From positions 185,676 through 249,675 of the forward strand of contig NZ_QJPK01000006.1 in NCBI RefSeq assembly GCF_003259195.1: a DNA stretch of 64,000 bases, given 5' to 3'. Within the stretch, counting starts at the first letter, position 1. Each line of letters starts with the position of its first letter. The translations under genes were made by a program, and so were the position numbers. This stretch comes from Paracoccus sediminilitoris. Lineage in GTDB: Bacteria > Pseudomonadota > Alphaproteobacteria > Rhodobacterales > Rhodobacteraceae. The notes beneath the pieces are model-generated. The model was not told the origin of the DNA, searched no databases, and saw only the letters and a program-made list of their open reading frames with translations. Below, piece after piece: positions 16,628-26,065 of the stretch.

Positions 16628-18667
16628 ATGAGCAAATCCACACTCCCCCTGCCGTCGATGACGTCCCTCGCCCCGGCGGCGGCGCGTCAGGCGCTGGTCA
16701 AGCTGGCGCCCCGCACCCTGATCCGCAACCCGGTCATCTTCGCGACCGCCGTGGTGGCGCTGATGGTCACGCTGATGGGGCTGCGCGACCTTGCGCTTGG
16801 CGTGCCCGGTGCGGGCGTCGCGGTGCAGATCGCGGCCTGGCTCTGGGCGGCGGTCCTGATCGCGAACTTCGCCGAGAGCCTCGCCGAGGGGCGCGGCCGT
16901 GCCCGCGCCGACAGCCTGCGGGCCACGAAGTCCGAAACGATGGTCCGCGTCCTCCCCGCCGCCGACAGCCCGCATGAGGCGGCCACGCGGGTCTCATCGG
17001 CCAGCCTCAAGCTGGGCCAGATCGTGCTGGTCCAGGCGGGCGACATCATCCCGGCGGATGCCGAGGTGATCCAGGGCGTCGCCTCGGTCGATGAAAGCGC
17101 CATCACCGGCGAAAGCGCCCCGGTGATCCGCGAATCCGGTGGCGATTTCAGCTCGGTCACCGGCGGCACGCGGATCGTGTCGGACTGGCTGGTCCTGCGC
17201 GTCACAGCCGAGCCGGGGCGCAGCTTTCTGGACCGCATGATCGCGCTGGTCGAGGGCGCCGAGCGTGGCAAGACCCCCAACGAGATCGCGCTGAACATCC
17301 TGCTTGCCGGGCTGACGCTGATCTTCCTCTTCGTGGTCGTGACGCTCGAGCCGTTCGCGGTCTATTCGGGAACGTCGATCCCGGTCGTGTTTCTGGCTGC
17401 GCTGTTCGTGACGCTGATCCCCACGACCATCGGCGGGCTGCTGTCGGCCATCGGCATCGCGGGCATGGACCGCCTGGCCCGCGCGAATGTTGTCGCCAAA
17501 TCCGGACGCGCGGTCGAGGCGGCGGGCGACGTGGACGTGCTGCTTCTGGACAAGACCGGCACGATCACCTTCGGCAACCGCATGGCCGATGCGCTGATCC
17601 CGGCGCAGGGCGTCAGCCCGTCGGCGCTGGCCCGCGCCGCGCTCGGCGCCAGCCGCGCCGACGACACGCCCGAGGGCAAGTCCATCGTCGAGATCGCCCG
17701 CAAGCAGCCCGGCGCTGCCGAGGGGATGGTCGCTGTCGCCGAGGCGATCCCCTTCTCGGCCCAGACCCGGCTGTCGGGCGCGGACCTGACCGACGGCACG
17801 CAGCTGAGGAAAGGCTCGGTCGATGCGATCCTGCGTCATACAGGCGCGGCGCTGGACGCCTCGCTGGCGGCCAGCGTGGACCAGATCGCCCGCTCGGGCG
17901 GCACCCCGCTGCTGGTCAGCGAAGGGCCGCGCATCCTTGGTGCGGTGCATCTGAAGGACATCATCAAACCCGGCGTGCGCGAGCGCTTTGCGGAATTGCG
18001 GGCGATGGGCATCCGCACGGTGATGATCACCGGCGACAACCCCCTGACCGCCGCCGCCATCGCGGCCGAGGCCGGGGTGGACGATTTCCTGGCCGAAGCC
18101 ACCCCCGAGAACAAGCTGGATCTGATCCGGGCCGAACAGGCCAAGGGCCAGCTGGTCGCCATGTGCGGCGACGGCAGCAACGACGCCCCTGCGCTGGCGC
18201 AGGCCGATGTGGGTGTGGCGATGAACTCGGGCACCTCGGCTGCGAAGGAGGCCGCGAACCTGATCGATCTGGACAGCGATCCGACCAAGCTGATCGAGGT
18301 CGTGCTGGTCGGCAAGCAGCTGCTGATCAGCCGCGGCGCGCTGACCACGTTCAGCATCGCCAATGACGTGGCAAAATACTTTGCCATCCTGCCCGCGCTG
18401 TTCATCGCCGCCTATCCCGGCCTTTCGGTCCTGAACGTGATGGGGCTGGGAAGCGCACAAAGCGCAATCCTCTCGGCGGTGATCTTCAACGCGCTGGTGA
18501 TCCTGGCGCTGATCCCGTTGGCGCTGCGTGGCGTCAAATACGCCCCCGCCAGTGCCGCTACGCTGTTGCGGCGCAACCTGACCCTCTACGGTCTTGGGGG
18601 GCTGATCGTTCCCTTCGTCGGCATCAAAGCCATCGACATGGCCGTGATCGCCCTTGGCCTGGCCTGA
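16628..18667 (+). CDS. kdpB: K+-transporting P-type ATPase, subunit B
   Basis: Catalytic subunit that hydrolyses ATP during K+ uptake, 679 aa. The phosphorylation motif DKTGTIT has its aspartate at about residue 308. The actuator motif ITGESAP, the hinge [12 protein letters not shown] and [19 protein letters not shown] are all present, so the enzyme looks intact. The ATG at 16628 follows GAGGCGGAACC. It is the third full kdp gene in the operon. Confidence 0.97.
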   Translation: MSKSTLPLPSMTSLAPAAARQALVKLAPRTLIRNPVIFATAVVALMVTLMGLRDLALGVPGAGVAVQIAAWLWAAVLIANFAESLAEGRGRARADSLRATKSETMVRVLPAADSPHEAATRVSSASLKLGQIVLVQAGDIIPADAEVIQGVASVDESAITGESAPVIRESGGDFSSVTGGTRIVSDWLVLRVTAEPGRSFLDRMIALVEGAERGKTPNEIALNILLAGLTLIFLFVVVTLEPFAVYSGTSIPVVFLAALFVTLIPTTIGGLLSAIGIAGMDRLARANVVAKSGRAVEAAGDVDVLLLDKTGTITFGNRMADALIPAQGVSPSALARAALGASRADDTPEGKSIVEIARKQPGAAEGMVAVAEAIPFSAQTRLSGADLTDGTQLRKGSVDAILRHTGAALDASLAASVDQIARSGGTPLLVSEGPRILGAVHLKDIIKPGVRERFAELRAMGIRTVMITGDNPLTAAAIAAEAGVDDFLAEATPENKLDLIRAEQAKGQLVAMCGDGSNDAPALAQADVGVAMNSGTSAAKEAANLIDLDSDPTKLIEVVLVGKQLLISRGALTTFSIANDVAKYFAILPALFIAAYPGLSVLNVMGLGSAQSAILSAVIFNALVILALIPLALRGVKYAPASAATLLRRNLTLYGLGGLIVPFVGIKAIDMAVIALGLA

Positions 18668-18678
18668 AGGAGTTGACC

Positions 18679-19080
18679 ATGAATGAACATATCCGCCCCG
18701 CCGTGGCGACCCTCGGCCTGATGATCGCCCTGACCGGGATCGCCTATCCATTGGCAATGACGGGGCTGGGGCAGGCCTTGTTGCCCGAACAGGCGAATGC
18801 AAGTCTGATCACTCGCGACGGGCAGATCGTCGGCTCGGTCCTTGTCGGCCAGCCCTTCGCCGCGCCGCAATACCTGCATCCGCGGCCCTCGGCTGTGGGT
18901 TACGACGCGGCCAGCGCCGGGGCCAGCAACCTTGCCCCGACCAGCGCCGCACTTCTGGCCGAGCAGGCCGCGCGGGCCGAGGCCTTCCGCGCCGACACTG
19001 GCACCGCACGGGTGCCCGACGAGGCCGCGGGACCCTTGTTCGAGGCCATGACCGCAAGCCTTCGCGCCTCAAGTACCTAG
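18679..19080 (+). CDS. kdpC: K+-transporting ATPase subunit C, C-terminally truncated
   Basis: Assembly subunit of Kdp. AAGGAG lies 6 bp before ATG 18679. The membrane anchor (LMIALTGIAYPLAMTGLGQ) and the RPSAVGYDAASAGASNL region are present. The protein stops at 133 aa, whereas KdpC is usually about 185-200 aa. The conserved SGSGLDPHIS segment and everything after it are missing. The last residues (AMTASLRASST) resemble the start of that region before it breaks off. The other two frames do not restore it. Function of the complex is therefore doubtful. Confidence 0.88.
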   Translation: MNEHIRPAVATLGLMIALTGIAYPLAMTGLGQALLPEQANASLITRDGQIVGSVLVGQPFAAPQYLHPRPSAVGYDAASAGASNLAPTSAALLAEQAARAEAFRADTGTARVPDEAAGPLFEAMTASLRASST

Positions 19081-19086
19081 GTCGGA

Positions 19087-20097
19087 ATGGTCGACATCAT
19101 GCGCCTTGCCAGCGTTGCGGTCTTCCGGGTCGACGCCATCACCGTCATTCTTCACCCCGAAGGCCTTGAGGTCCAGGTCCAACCTGTCCCACCGCCGCGC
19201 CCCAGCCTGGAACGGGCCGCCGACGCCATCGCGCGCATCGTCGCCGAAACCGGAACGGCCGGGATCGTCAATGACGCGCTGTTTGGCGCCTGCAGGCTGC
19301 TGGATGCGCCAGCGGTCATTCCGCTCCAATTCGATACCGAACGACAGATGCTGGTCACGCTGGCAAGCCACGGCTGTCCGCGAACCGGGGCGGGCTCGAA
19401 AATCGCCATCGGTCACGGCATCGCGGGCGCGCTCGCAGCGCTTGGACGGCCGGTCAGGGTCAGCGACATGAGGCGCCTGCGCCGCTTCGGGGCGGCGATC
19501 CGTGACGCCTCCTCCCCTGAGGAAAGCTGCGCGATCCCTCTGACGGGCATGTCCGAAGCCCTGAGCCAATTTTGCCATGACGATCCATGTCAAGGGAATG
19601 CTCTACGGTGTTCTGTTTGCCGAAATCCCAGGGCGACTTGCCTTCCCCCGACACGACGCGGCGGCCCTATCGATGATCGGCAATCACGCGGCCGCGACGC
19701 TTCTGATCAGCGAAGTCATGGCGAACGACGCAGTGGCAGACCCGCCAAGGGTGGGCGCAAGGCTGCCGAAAGAAAGCTTCCGCGTCGTCCATCACACGGT
19801 CGATGACAGCGTCCTCATCGACAACGACTATGTGATCCGTGACGTGGCCGGGCGGCTGCTGGTCTATCTGCTCGAACGATATCTGGTCGAAGGCCGCGCC
19901 GAGTTTTCGAACCGCGAGATCCGGCTGGCAGCCGAGCTTCGGTTGCCGGATTTCAAGAACAATCTTGAAGCCAGACTGCTGCTTTTGCGCCAGCGGCTGG
20001 AGAGAAATGCTGCCCGGTGCGCCTGGTCAGCATGGGTTGGGAGCTTGTCCGTCTTCAGATGACGTACCGCCCGGAAATCAGGCGCGCGCCCTCGGAC
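19087..20097 (+). pseudogene. GAF-domain regulatory protein with C-terminal helical domain, frameshifted
   Basis: The first frame encodes an N-terminal region and a GAF-like domain (MLVTLASHGCPRTGAGSKIAIGHGIAGALAALGRPVRVSD). At the TTTT run 19570-19573 the reading must shift by one base to continue with GMLYGVLFAEIPGRLAFP. A second shift near 20008 is needed to read VRLVSMGWELVRLQMTYRPE. The C-terminal part (LLVYLLERYLVEGRAEFSNREIRLAAELRL) looks like a helical, possibly winged-helix, domain. It follows the truncated kdpC by 6 bp, where kdpD would be expected. Either two true frameshifts or two read errors. Confidence 0.6.
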
Positions 20098-20883
20098 CGA
20101 GGGTCCCATCACGCTCCTCTGGTCTCTTATGAAAATCGGACGCCGCGGCATGCATTGTTTTGCCGCCTGCCGAGGCTCTTAAGAATGACCATCGACGATG
20201 TCGAAACGCGGAAAATCGCGCCGGTCGGAGCAAGCCGCTTCGACGTGCCACGCACGGGATGCAGTACATCCTTTGCATGAAAGGCGCATCCGTCAGCCAT
20301 TCCGTCTGATGGAACTTGCGCCGATCCCCCAAAATCGGACACCGACGATCGGGCAAAAGGTCCTTCCCGATACCGCCCAGCTTGGCTTCGGCGCCTGAAA
20401 GCCTACTTCGCCAGTGCGACGTTGCTTTCTTAATCTGGTTGCAATCCTAGACCGGCATGGTCGCCCGGTGCTGGTGTGGCGAATTCTGAAAATCTGCGGA
20501 TGGTCCGCACTGGTCAAAGGTCTGTGGCACGTCGACGCGCCCTGTCTTGCGCCACGGTACTGACCGAAGCGATCTGTCGGATAGGGCCCTGCGAGATCAT
20601 TGACACCGCTCAGGGAACGCGAAGCACATCGTTCGCATAGCCAGACGGCCAAACACCCGTGCCTGCATGGTCGCCAAGGGTCGCGACCGCGGCAACAGCA
20701 CTTTGAATGACCGCATTGCAATCTCAATCGAAGGACAGCACGTCGGGATACGATTGCATAAAAATGCTGCACAAACCCGGTTATGATCCGGCGCGGCGCC
20801 AGACGAGAACGAGCCTGTCACGCTGGCCGTCGCCCCAAGTCTTCAGGTAGCCGTCAGGAGTACCGCATCGAAGCAAGATGCGA
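20098..20883. other. Gene-free, apparently decayed region
   Basis: About 790 bp with no frame on either strand that reads like protein. Open frames here are Arg-, Cys- and Pro-rich antisense-type readings. I see no transposase motif, tRNA or clear repeat. It lies between the kdp/GAF remnant and the RTX locus and probably marks the right part of the old accessory region. Confidence 0.4.
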
Positions 20884-21285
20884 TCAATACATCACTTGGT
20901 GCAACGTGATCTCGATGGGTTGGTCCGCCTGGAACCGGGCGCTGCCGCGCGCCAGCAGCCAGCCATCCGCCCGTGTCATCTGGGCGACGATCTGCGCCTT
21001 GCCCGAACCTGTCCTGCCGGCGGGCGATGGGGCGGGAACGGGGACGGCAATCTTTCGATCTTTGCCGGTGCTGCTCACGCGCCACGTCATGTCCTGAAGG
21101 GCGGTCTTGTCAGCTATGGCCGGGTCATCCAGCATGATGTCGATAGATCCCTTGGGGATCTGGTTCCCGCCCTCGAAGGTCAGGATCACCTGAATGTCGG
21201 GGGACGGTTCGGAATGGGCCTGCCGTGCCATCAGGACCGCACCGACGCCCAGCATCAAGGTGCGGCGTTTCAGATGGTCGTTCAT
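20884..21285 (-). CDS. Small exported protein downstream of the RTX protease
   Basis: Unrecognised protein of 133 aa. It has a Tat/Sec-like signal (MNDHLKRRTLMLGVGAVLMA, then RQAHS), so it should be periplasmic. The mature part is mostly beta-prone: IQVILTFEGGNQIPKGSIDIML and later ADQPIEITLHQV. It faintly recalls YbaY/YscW-type domains. It lies 64 bp downstream of the metalloprotease on the same strand, the position occupied by protease inhibitors in some serralysin operons, but its sequence does not resemble the Inh/AprI family. Function unknown. Confidence 0.65.
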   Translation of the reverse strand: MNDHLKRRTLMLGVGAVLMARQAHSEPSPDIQVILTFEGGNQIPKGSIDIMLDDPAIADKTALQDMTWRVSSTGKDRKIAVPVPAPSPAGRTGSGKAQIVAQMTRADGWLLARGSARFQADQPIEITLHQVMY

Positions 21286-21349
21286 GATGCAAACCTTTCC
21301 GGATGGAATTGGACCGAGGGGAGCACGAATGCACCCCTCTTGTCACCTG

Positions 21350-24300
21350 TCAGACGATCACGAAATCCGAAGCCGACAGCGTCAGCGACGCGTTCAGCTG
21401 CGCAAACTGGATCGCGGCCAGATCGCCCGAACCATCGGCATCATAGGACAGTGATCCGCTGTTGCTGTCATAGATGACACGGTCTTCGGCGCCGAAGGAC
21501 AACCCGCCCGGGTTGCTGACGAAGATATCCTCGGACAGCGCACCTTCGCCACCCAGATCGGTGAAGATGAAATCATCTAGCAGGATCATGTCCTCGGCGC
21601 TGTCGAAATCATTGATCCGATCGACATTGCCGTCACCCAGTTCGGTCGAGAAGCGGAAGGAATCTGCCCCGTCGCCACCGCTGAGAGTATCGGCACCCAA
21701 GCCGCCATCCAACAGGTCGTCGCCGGCCCCGCCGCGCATCCGGTCATCGCCGGCCTCGCCCGGCTCTGCCGGAGCGGGCGGGAAGTCCACCGAGACGTTC
21801 AGCTTGTATTCCGACCCTTCCGGGACGGTTTCGGACCAGCCATCACCCGGCGCGTCGGGCGACCAGCTGCCTTCCACGATATAATAGGTACCGCTTTCCT
21901 GCGCCACGAAGACAGTGCTGGAATCACGGTTGCTGTTCGAACCGGGATCGCCGCCGCCATCGTCGTTCTGCGCGACGATATTGCCCTCGGCATCCAGCAG
22001 CCGGACCCAGCTGTCATGGACGTTGGGATCGGCGATACCGTCGATGTCGATGGTCAGGACGGTGCCCGCAGCCAGGTTCAGGCTGTAATAGCCACCCTGC
22101 CCGTTGCCGGTCGCATTGACGGTGGTGTGCAGCACCGTGGTCGAGTCGAAGATGTCGGGATCGGCCGTCAGCGAGAAGTTGTCCGAAATGTCGAACGCCG
22201 TCTCGATCGAGTTGTTGCCCGCATCCGCGTCAAGCGTGCTGTAGCCGCTGCCCATGCCGGGACGCGGAATGGCATCCTCACGGTCGCCGAAATCGCCCAG
22301 CAGGGTGTCGTTGCCGGCCCCGCCCTTGATGATGTCGTCACCGCCCTGCCCGGTCAGCACGTTCGCGCCGTCATCGCCGGTGATGCGATCCTTGAAGCCG
22401 GTGCCGGCAAGGTTCTCGATCGACACATAGGTGTCGCCGCCATTGCCGCTGCGATCCAGCATCAGGCGGATGCCGCGGTTCACGTCCGAATAATCGGCCG
22501 TGTCGTTGCCCGCGCCGCCATTCAGAATGTCGGACCCGCCACCGCCGGTCAGCGTGTCGTTGCCCGCGCCGCCCATCAGCGCGTTGACCCCGTCTGTGCC
22601 GATCAGGCGATCGTCGTGGTCGGAACCGACGACGTTTTCGACATCGACGATGATGTCATGGCGGATCAACGTGCCGCGGCCCACGATCTGGACCGGGCCG
22701 TCGGCTTCGCCGCCATTGGCGGTGCCTGCCGCCAGATCGACGGTGACCCCGGTTTCGCTGTCGGCATAGACGATCGTGTCATTACCCGCACCACCATGCA
22801 AATAGTCCTGTCCGGCCCCGCCGATCAGCACGTCGTCGCCACCCTCGCCATAAAGGATGTCGCCGTCGTTTCCGCCATCCAGCGTGTCGTTGCCGTCACC
22901 GCCGTTGAAGAAGTCACCACCGCCACGACCCCAGAAATGGTTGTCATCCGCAGTGCCGATGAAGCGGTCGATGCGGTCGTCGGACCCGATCAGGTTCTCG
23001 ATCCCATAGAAGGTGTCGCCCGACGCGGTGCCGCCGCTGGCGATGTTGGTTTCCAAATTCACGATCAGCTGGAAGGGGCTTTCGTTGCTGTAATCGACCG
23101 TGTCGGTCCCGGCGCCACCGATGAAGACGTCGATGCCGTCCTGGCCGCTCATCACGTCGTCGCCTTCGCCGCCATCCAGGATGTCGTTGCCTGCGCCGCC
23201 GAAGATGGTGTCATTGCCATCGCCGCCGAACAGCGCATCACCGCCATCGTCGCTTTCGGTCTGATCCTCCAGCTGGGATACGGGGATGGTGTTGTTGATG
23301 TCGCGGCTGGCCAAAGAATCGCGCCCGCCGATGATCACATCGTCACCGCCCATGCCATAGATGGTGTTGCTGCCCGCACCACCATTCAGCGTTTCGCCCG
23401 TTTCATTACCAAAGATGATGCTGGTCAAGGTCGTGTCGCCGATGATCGGCGCAGGGCCGTCCTCGGTCATGCCCGCCGCCTGCAACGACGAGTCGTCGGC
23501 ATAGATGATGCGTTCGACATTGGCGATCTTGCGGATGTTCAGGTCGCGCGACAGCAGGACCACCGTGTCGAAGCCGCCGTCCTTCTCCTCGCGCACGATG
23601 TCATCCAGCGAGTCCACGTAATAAACGTCGTCGCCGCCATAGCCCGCCATGCTGTCTGCCCCGGCAAGGCCGTCCAGGACGTTGTTGCCGTCATTGCCGA
23701 TCAGCACGTCGTCGAACTGGCTGCCGATGCCGTTCTCGATGTAATATTCGGTGCCATCCTCGTTATGGCCCGCATAGATCGAGACGTTGTTGCGATGTCC
23801 GTTGACGCTCGAAAACTCGCCGGCGCGCAGGTCCAGAATGGTGCCCGCGGTCGAACCGGAAAAGTCGATCGTGTCGGTGCCGCCGGTATCGTGAATGACG
23901 AAGCCGATATCATGCTGCATCCCCGACGAGGTCAGCGTGTATCCATATTCGGTGCTGCCGAAGCCATAGATGTTGTCGCCCGTGTTCAGGTCGATCTTCT
24001 GGAAGGTCCGCACCCCGTCCTCGTCGACGGTCGAGAAGAAGCGGCGGTTGATCGCCTCGATATCGGCCATCAGCGGCGTGACGGCCGCCCAGCTGGACCG
24101 TTCGCCCACATCGATCCCGTCGAAATAGGACATGACGCTGTATTGCTGGCGGTCATAGCTCCAGGTGGCGTTGTTCAGATAGTTGATCTGCACGCCGCCC
24201 GGCCCGCTGTAGTTATACAGACCCGGATGGTTCAGCCCGAATTCATGACCGAATTCATGCACGAAGCTGTCGAAGACATAGCCGCCAATATCGGTCTTGT

Positions 24301-24694
24301 TCGGCTCTGTATCGTGGAAGCGCTGGCCGATGCTGACATAGCGATTGCTGGAAAAAGCGCTGCCGTCGCTCTGCTCGCCCAGCTCGGGGCTGACGACCTC
24401 CATCCAATCGGTCGCACGATCGAAGGGCGTGTCATAGACGATCTCGAAGGTCAGCGGCGTGACCGACGACCACATGGTCAGCGCACCGACTGCCGCAGAC
24501 TGGTAATCGGGATGATCGTTCAGTTCGGACACGTTGATCCGCAGCGGTTCGGCCGCAATCGCGGGCGTCAGGTCGCGCCGCAGCGCACCGACGTAATCCA
24601 GAAAGGCTTCGTAATCGTCGCTTTTGCCAAAAGGATCGTCCGGGCTTTGGTCATTGATCCACCACGGGTCCTGCGTCTGGCTTGCATTCGGCAT
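21350..24694 (-). CDS. Serralysin-type (M10) RTX metalloprotease
   Basis: Predicted secreted zinc protease of 1114 aa. The catalytic HEFGHEFGLNHPG lies at about residues 146-158, and the Met-turn YSVMSYF at about 185-191. Together they define the metzincin/serralysin fold. After the catalytic domain come many GGxGxDxUx nonapeptides (for example GGDGNDTIFGGAGNDILDG) in blocks split by longer insertions. A PPC-like beta domain sits at about 830-950 (GYYSLNLAAGTVLTIDIDG). A last RTX block and the C-terminal secretion region end in SASDFVIV. No N-terminal signal is seen, as expected for type I export. No ABC/HlyD export genes lie nearby. A GTG at 24721 is an alternative start. Confidence 0.93.
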   Translation of the reverse strand: MPNASQTQDPWWINDQSPDDPFGKSDDYEAFLDYVGALRRDLTPAIAAEPLRINVSELNDHPDYQSAAVGALTMWSSVTPLTFEIVYDTPFDRATDWMEVVSPELGEQSDGSAFSSNRYVSIGQRFHDTEPNKTDIGGYVFDSFVHEFGHEFGLNHPGLYNYSGPGGVQINYLNNATWSYDRQQYSVMSYFDGIDVGERSSWAAVTPLMADIEAINRRFFSTVDEDGVRTFQKIDLNTGDNIYGFGSTEYGYTLTSSGMQHDIGFVIHDTGGTDTIDFSGSTAGTILDLRAGEFSSVNGHRNNVSIYAGHNEDGTEYYIENGIGSQFDDVLIGNDGNNVLDGLAGADSMAGYGGDDVYYVDSLDDIVREEKDGGFDTVVLLSRDLNIRKIANVERIIYADDSSLQAAGMTEDGPAPIIGDTTLTSIIFGNETGETLNGGAGSNTIYGMGGDDVIIGGRDSLASRDINNTIPVSQLEDQTESDDGGDALFGGDGNDTIFGGAGNDILDGGEGDDVMSGQDGIDVFIGGAGTDTVDYSNESPFQLIVNLETNIASGGTASGDTFYGIENLIGSDDRIDRFIGTADDNHFWGRGGGDFFNGGDGNDTLDGGNDGDILYGEGGDDVLIGGAGQDYLHGGAGNDTIVYADSETGVTVDLAAGTANGGEADGPVQIVGRGTLIRHDIIVDVENVVGSDHDDRLIGTDGVNALMGGAGNDTLTGGGGSDILNGGAGNDTADYSDVNRGIRLMLDRSGNGGDTYVSIENLAGTGFKDRITGDDGANVLTGQGGDDIIKGGAGNDTLLGDFGDREDAIPRPGMGSGYSTLDADAGNNSIETAFDISDNFSLTADPDIFDSTTVLHTTVNATGNGQGGYYSLNLAAGTVLTIDIDGIADPNVHDSWVRLLDAEGNIVAQNDDGGGDPGSNSNRDSSTVFVAQESGTYYIVEGSWSPDAPGDGWSETVPEGSEYKLNVSVDFPPAPAEPGEAGDDRMRGGAGDDLLDGGLGADTLSGGDGADSFRFSTELGDGNVDRINDFDSAEDMILLDDFIFTDLGGEGALSEDIFVSNPGGLSFGAEDRVIYDSNSGSLSYDADGSGDLAAIQFAQLNASLTLSASDFVIV

Positions 24695-25092
24695 CTTCGG
24701 GATTCCCTGTCTGACAACCACAAGTAATGACGGCTGTTCGCTTTGATGATCGGCAAGGACCGCATATGCGGCCTGCCAAGATGGTTAATATGCAGATCAT
24801 GCAAGTTAAATCTGGACCTGTCTACACATCCGTTCACGCGCGTATGTTGATTTTTCCATTCATATTCAATTATTTATCAATAGATTAAATTTTATCTATC
24901 TGCATCAGTGTGATAGATTGATGACTTTACCATAGGTCAAGTCGGCAACATCAGCCGACGCGGACAAGCAACGATGCGTCAACTTGAGGGCGATTTTCGC
25001 GCAGGTTGATGATCCGGCACCCCGGAACCTGCACGCCGGTCCATCTGCACTGTCGCAAGGCCCCATGCCGATCGGTCCGCCCTCATGGCTGG
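24695..25092. other. AT-rich spacer upstream of the RTX protease
   Basis: About 400 bp. The stretch 24780-24940 is clearly richer in A and T than the rest of the window and should hold the protease promoter, with the inverted repeat listed separately. The part after about 25000 is probably the eroded 5' end of the sorbosone-dehydrogenase remnant. Confidence 0.5.
24894..24918. promoter_or_regulatory. Inverted repeat in AT-rich promoter region of the RTX protease
   Basis: ATCTATC (24894-24900) and GATAGAT (24912-24918) are exact reverse complements separated by 11 bases. They lie about 200 bp upstream of the protease start. It is a plausible regulator site; no binding family is implied. Confidence 0.35.
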
Positions 25093-25636
25093 CGCTGCCT
25101 GGGGGTAGGACCTGATGACATGCTCTACCTTTCGAACTCCTCGCCCTGCAACATCTGCGAACGCGAGGACGACTTCGGAGAGATCCGCTCCAAGGGGCTG
25201 GACAGCAGCGATGCTCAGCCCATTCTGGCGGGCATGCGCAACTTCGTCGGCTTCGACTGGAACCCCAAGACCGGAAACCTGTGGTTCACCGACCCGGAAT
25301 TGGACCGCAGATGCGATGAATTCACCGATCCCAGAGCGCTGCCGGGACCCATACCGCGCCCTTGGAAGTGCAATTCTATCAGGGGGACATGTTCGGCAAT
25401 GACTACAAGGGACAGATCTTCATCGCCAAACCCGGTCCGTGGAATTGCACCATCAAGGAAGGCACCGAGGTCGCGGTCGCCTATCTGGACGGCGACACCG
25501 GAATCGCCCGGACCGAGTTCTTCCTGACAGAGTTCTTCGTGGGCACGAATGTAGGCCGTCCGGTCGATGTGGCGAATACCCGACAACGCCCTCCTGGTGT
25601 CGGACGACTGGAACAGTGCGATCTGGCGCGTTGACC
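25093..25636 (+). pseudogene. PQQ-type sugar (sorbosone) dehydrogenase remnant
   Basis: Three pieces in two frames match the beta-propeller sorbosone dehydrogenase family. The pieces are GPDDMLYLSNSSPCNICERE with MRNFVGFDWNPKTGNLWFTD (frame 1), EVQFYQGDMFGNDYKGQIFIA with GTNVGRPVDVA (frame 3), and PDNALLVSDDWNSAIWRV (frame 1 again). The 5' half is missing and a central portion is deleted, so only about 180 of roughly 440 residues are left. A cytochrome c gene follows, the usual electron acceptor of such enzymes. Confidence 0.75.
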
Positions 25637-25651
25637 AAAGTCCGGCGCATC

Positions 25652-26065
25652 ATGGCAAACTGGGTCATCATCGCCGGATCAGCCTTTCCCGCGCTGGCCC
25701 AGGATCAGTTCACTGCCACAAGGGACAGCTGCGCCGCCTGCCACGGTGAAGATGCCGCCGGGGACGTGCCGCATCTGGGCGCGCTGGACACCTATTGTGC
25801 GCTTGCTGGTGTCAGCTGCACCGACCTGGCCCAGGATCACCGCTGCGCCTCCTGTCACGGCGCGGAAAACATGGGCGGCCGCCAGATGCTGCCCCTGCGT
25901 CACCAACGTGAAGGCTATCTGGCCAAGGCCCTGACCGATTACAGGGCCGAACGCCGTATCGGCGACCGCGCCGCCATGGTCAAGATCGATCCCCTGTCCA
26001 ATGAGGAGATCGCGATGCTATCCTATTACCCGGCGCACCTGGACCAGGGCGCGACCGGTCAATAG
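25652..26065 (+). CDS. c-type cytochrome, two CxxCH motifs, shortened
   Basis: Periplasmic electron carrier of 137 aa. It has a short signal peptide (MANWVIIAGSAFPALAQ) and heme motifs CAACH and CASCH. The C-terminal half reads as a class I cytochrome (EGYLAKALTDYRAERRIGDR). Only about 40 residues separate the two heme motifs, too few for a full first domain, so an internal deletion is likely and the gene may be non-functional. It lies directly after the sorbosone-dehydrogenase remnant and was probably its partner. It overlaps the convergent dehydrogenase gene by 7 bp. Confidence 0.6.
   Translation: MANWVIIAGSAFPALAQDQFTATRDSCAACHGEDAAGDVPHLGALDTYCALAGVSCTDLAQDHRCASCHGAENMGGRQMLPLRHQREGYLAKALTDYRAERRIGDRAAMVKIDPLSNEEIAMLSYYPAHLDQGATGQ

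Noticed and set aside
15038..18802. Long minus-strand frames over kdpA and kdpB
   Set aside because: Antisense shadows of clearly identified kdp genes in high-GC DNA.
20293..20772. 159-codon minus-strand frame in the gene-free region
   Set aside because: Arg- and Cys-rich, no ribosome site and no recognisable motif.
10075..20900. Direct duplicate of the tRNA-Gln 3' end as an attachment site
   Set aside because: No second copy of the CGAATCCTACCGCCCCA stretch was noticed by eye, so no att pair is claimed.
21600..23700. CRISPR-like regular repeats
   Set aside because: The periodicity is the 27-bp unit of coding RTX nonapeptides, not identical repeats with unique spacers.
22016..24727. Plus-strand open frame of 903 codons antisense to the RTX protease
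   Set aside because: Its repeated Val/Ala/Asp pattern is the complement of the glycine-aspartate RTX repeats. The minus strand carries the protease motifs.
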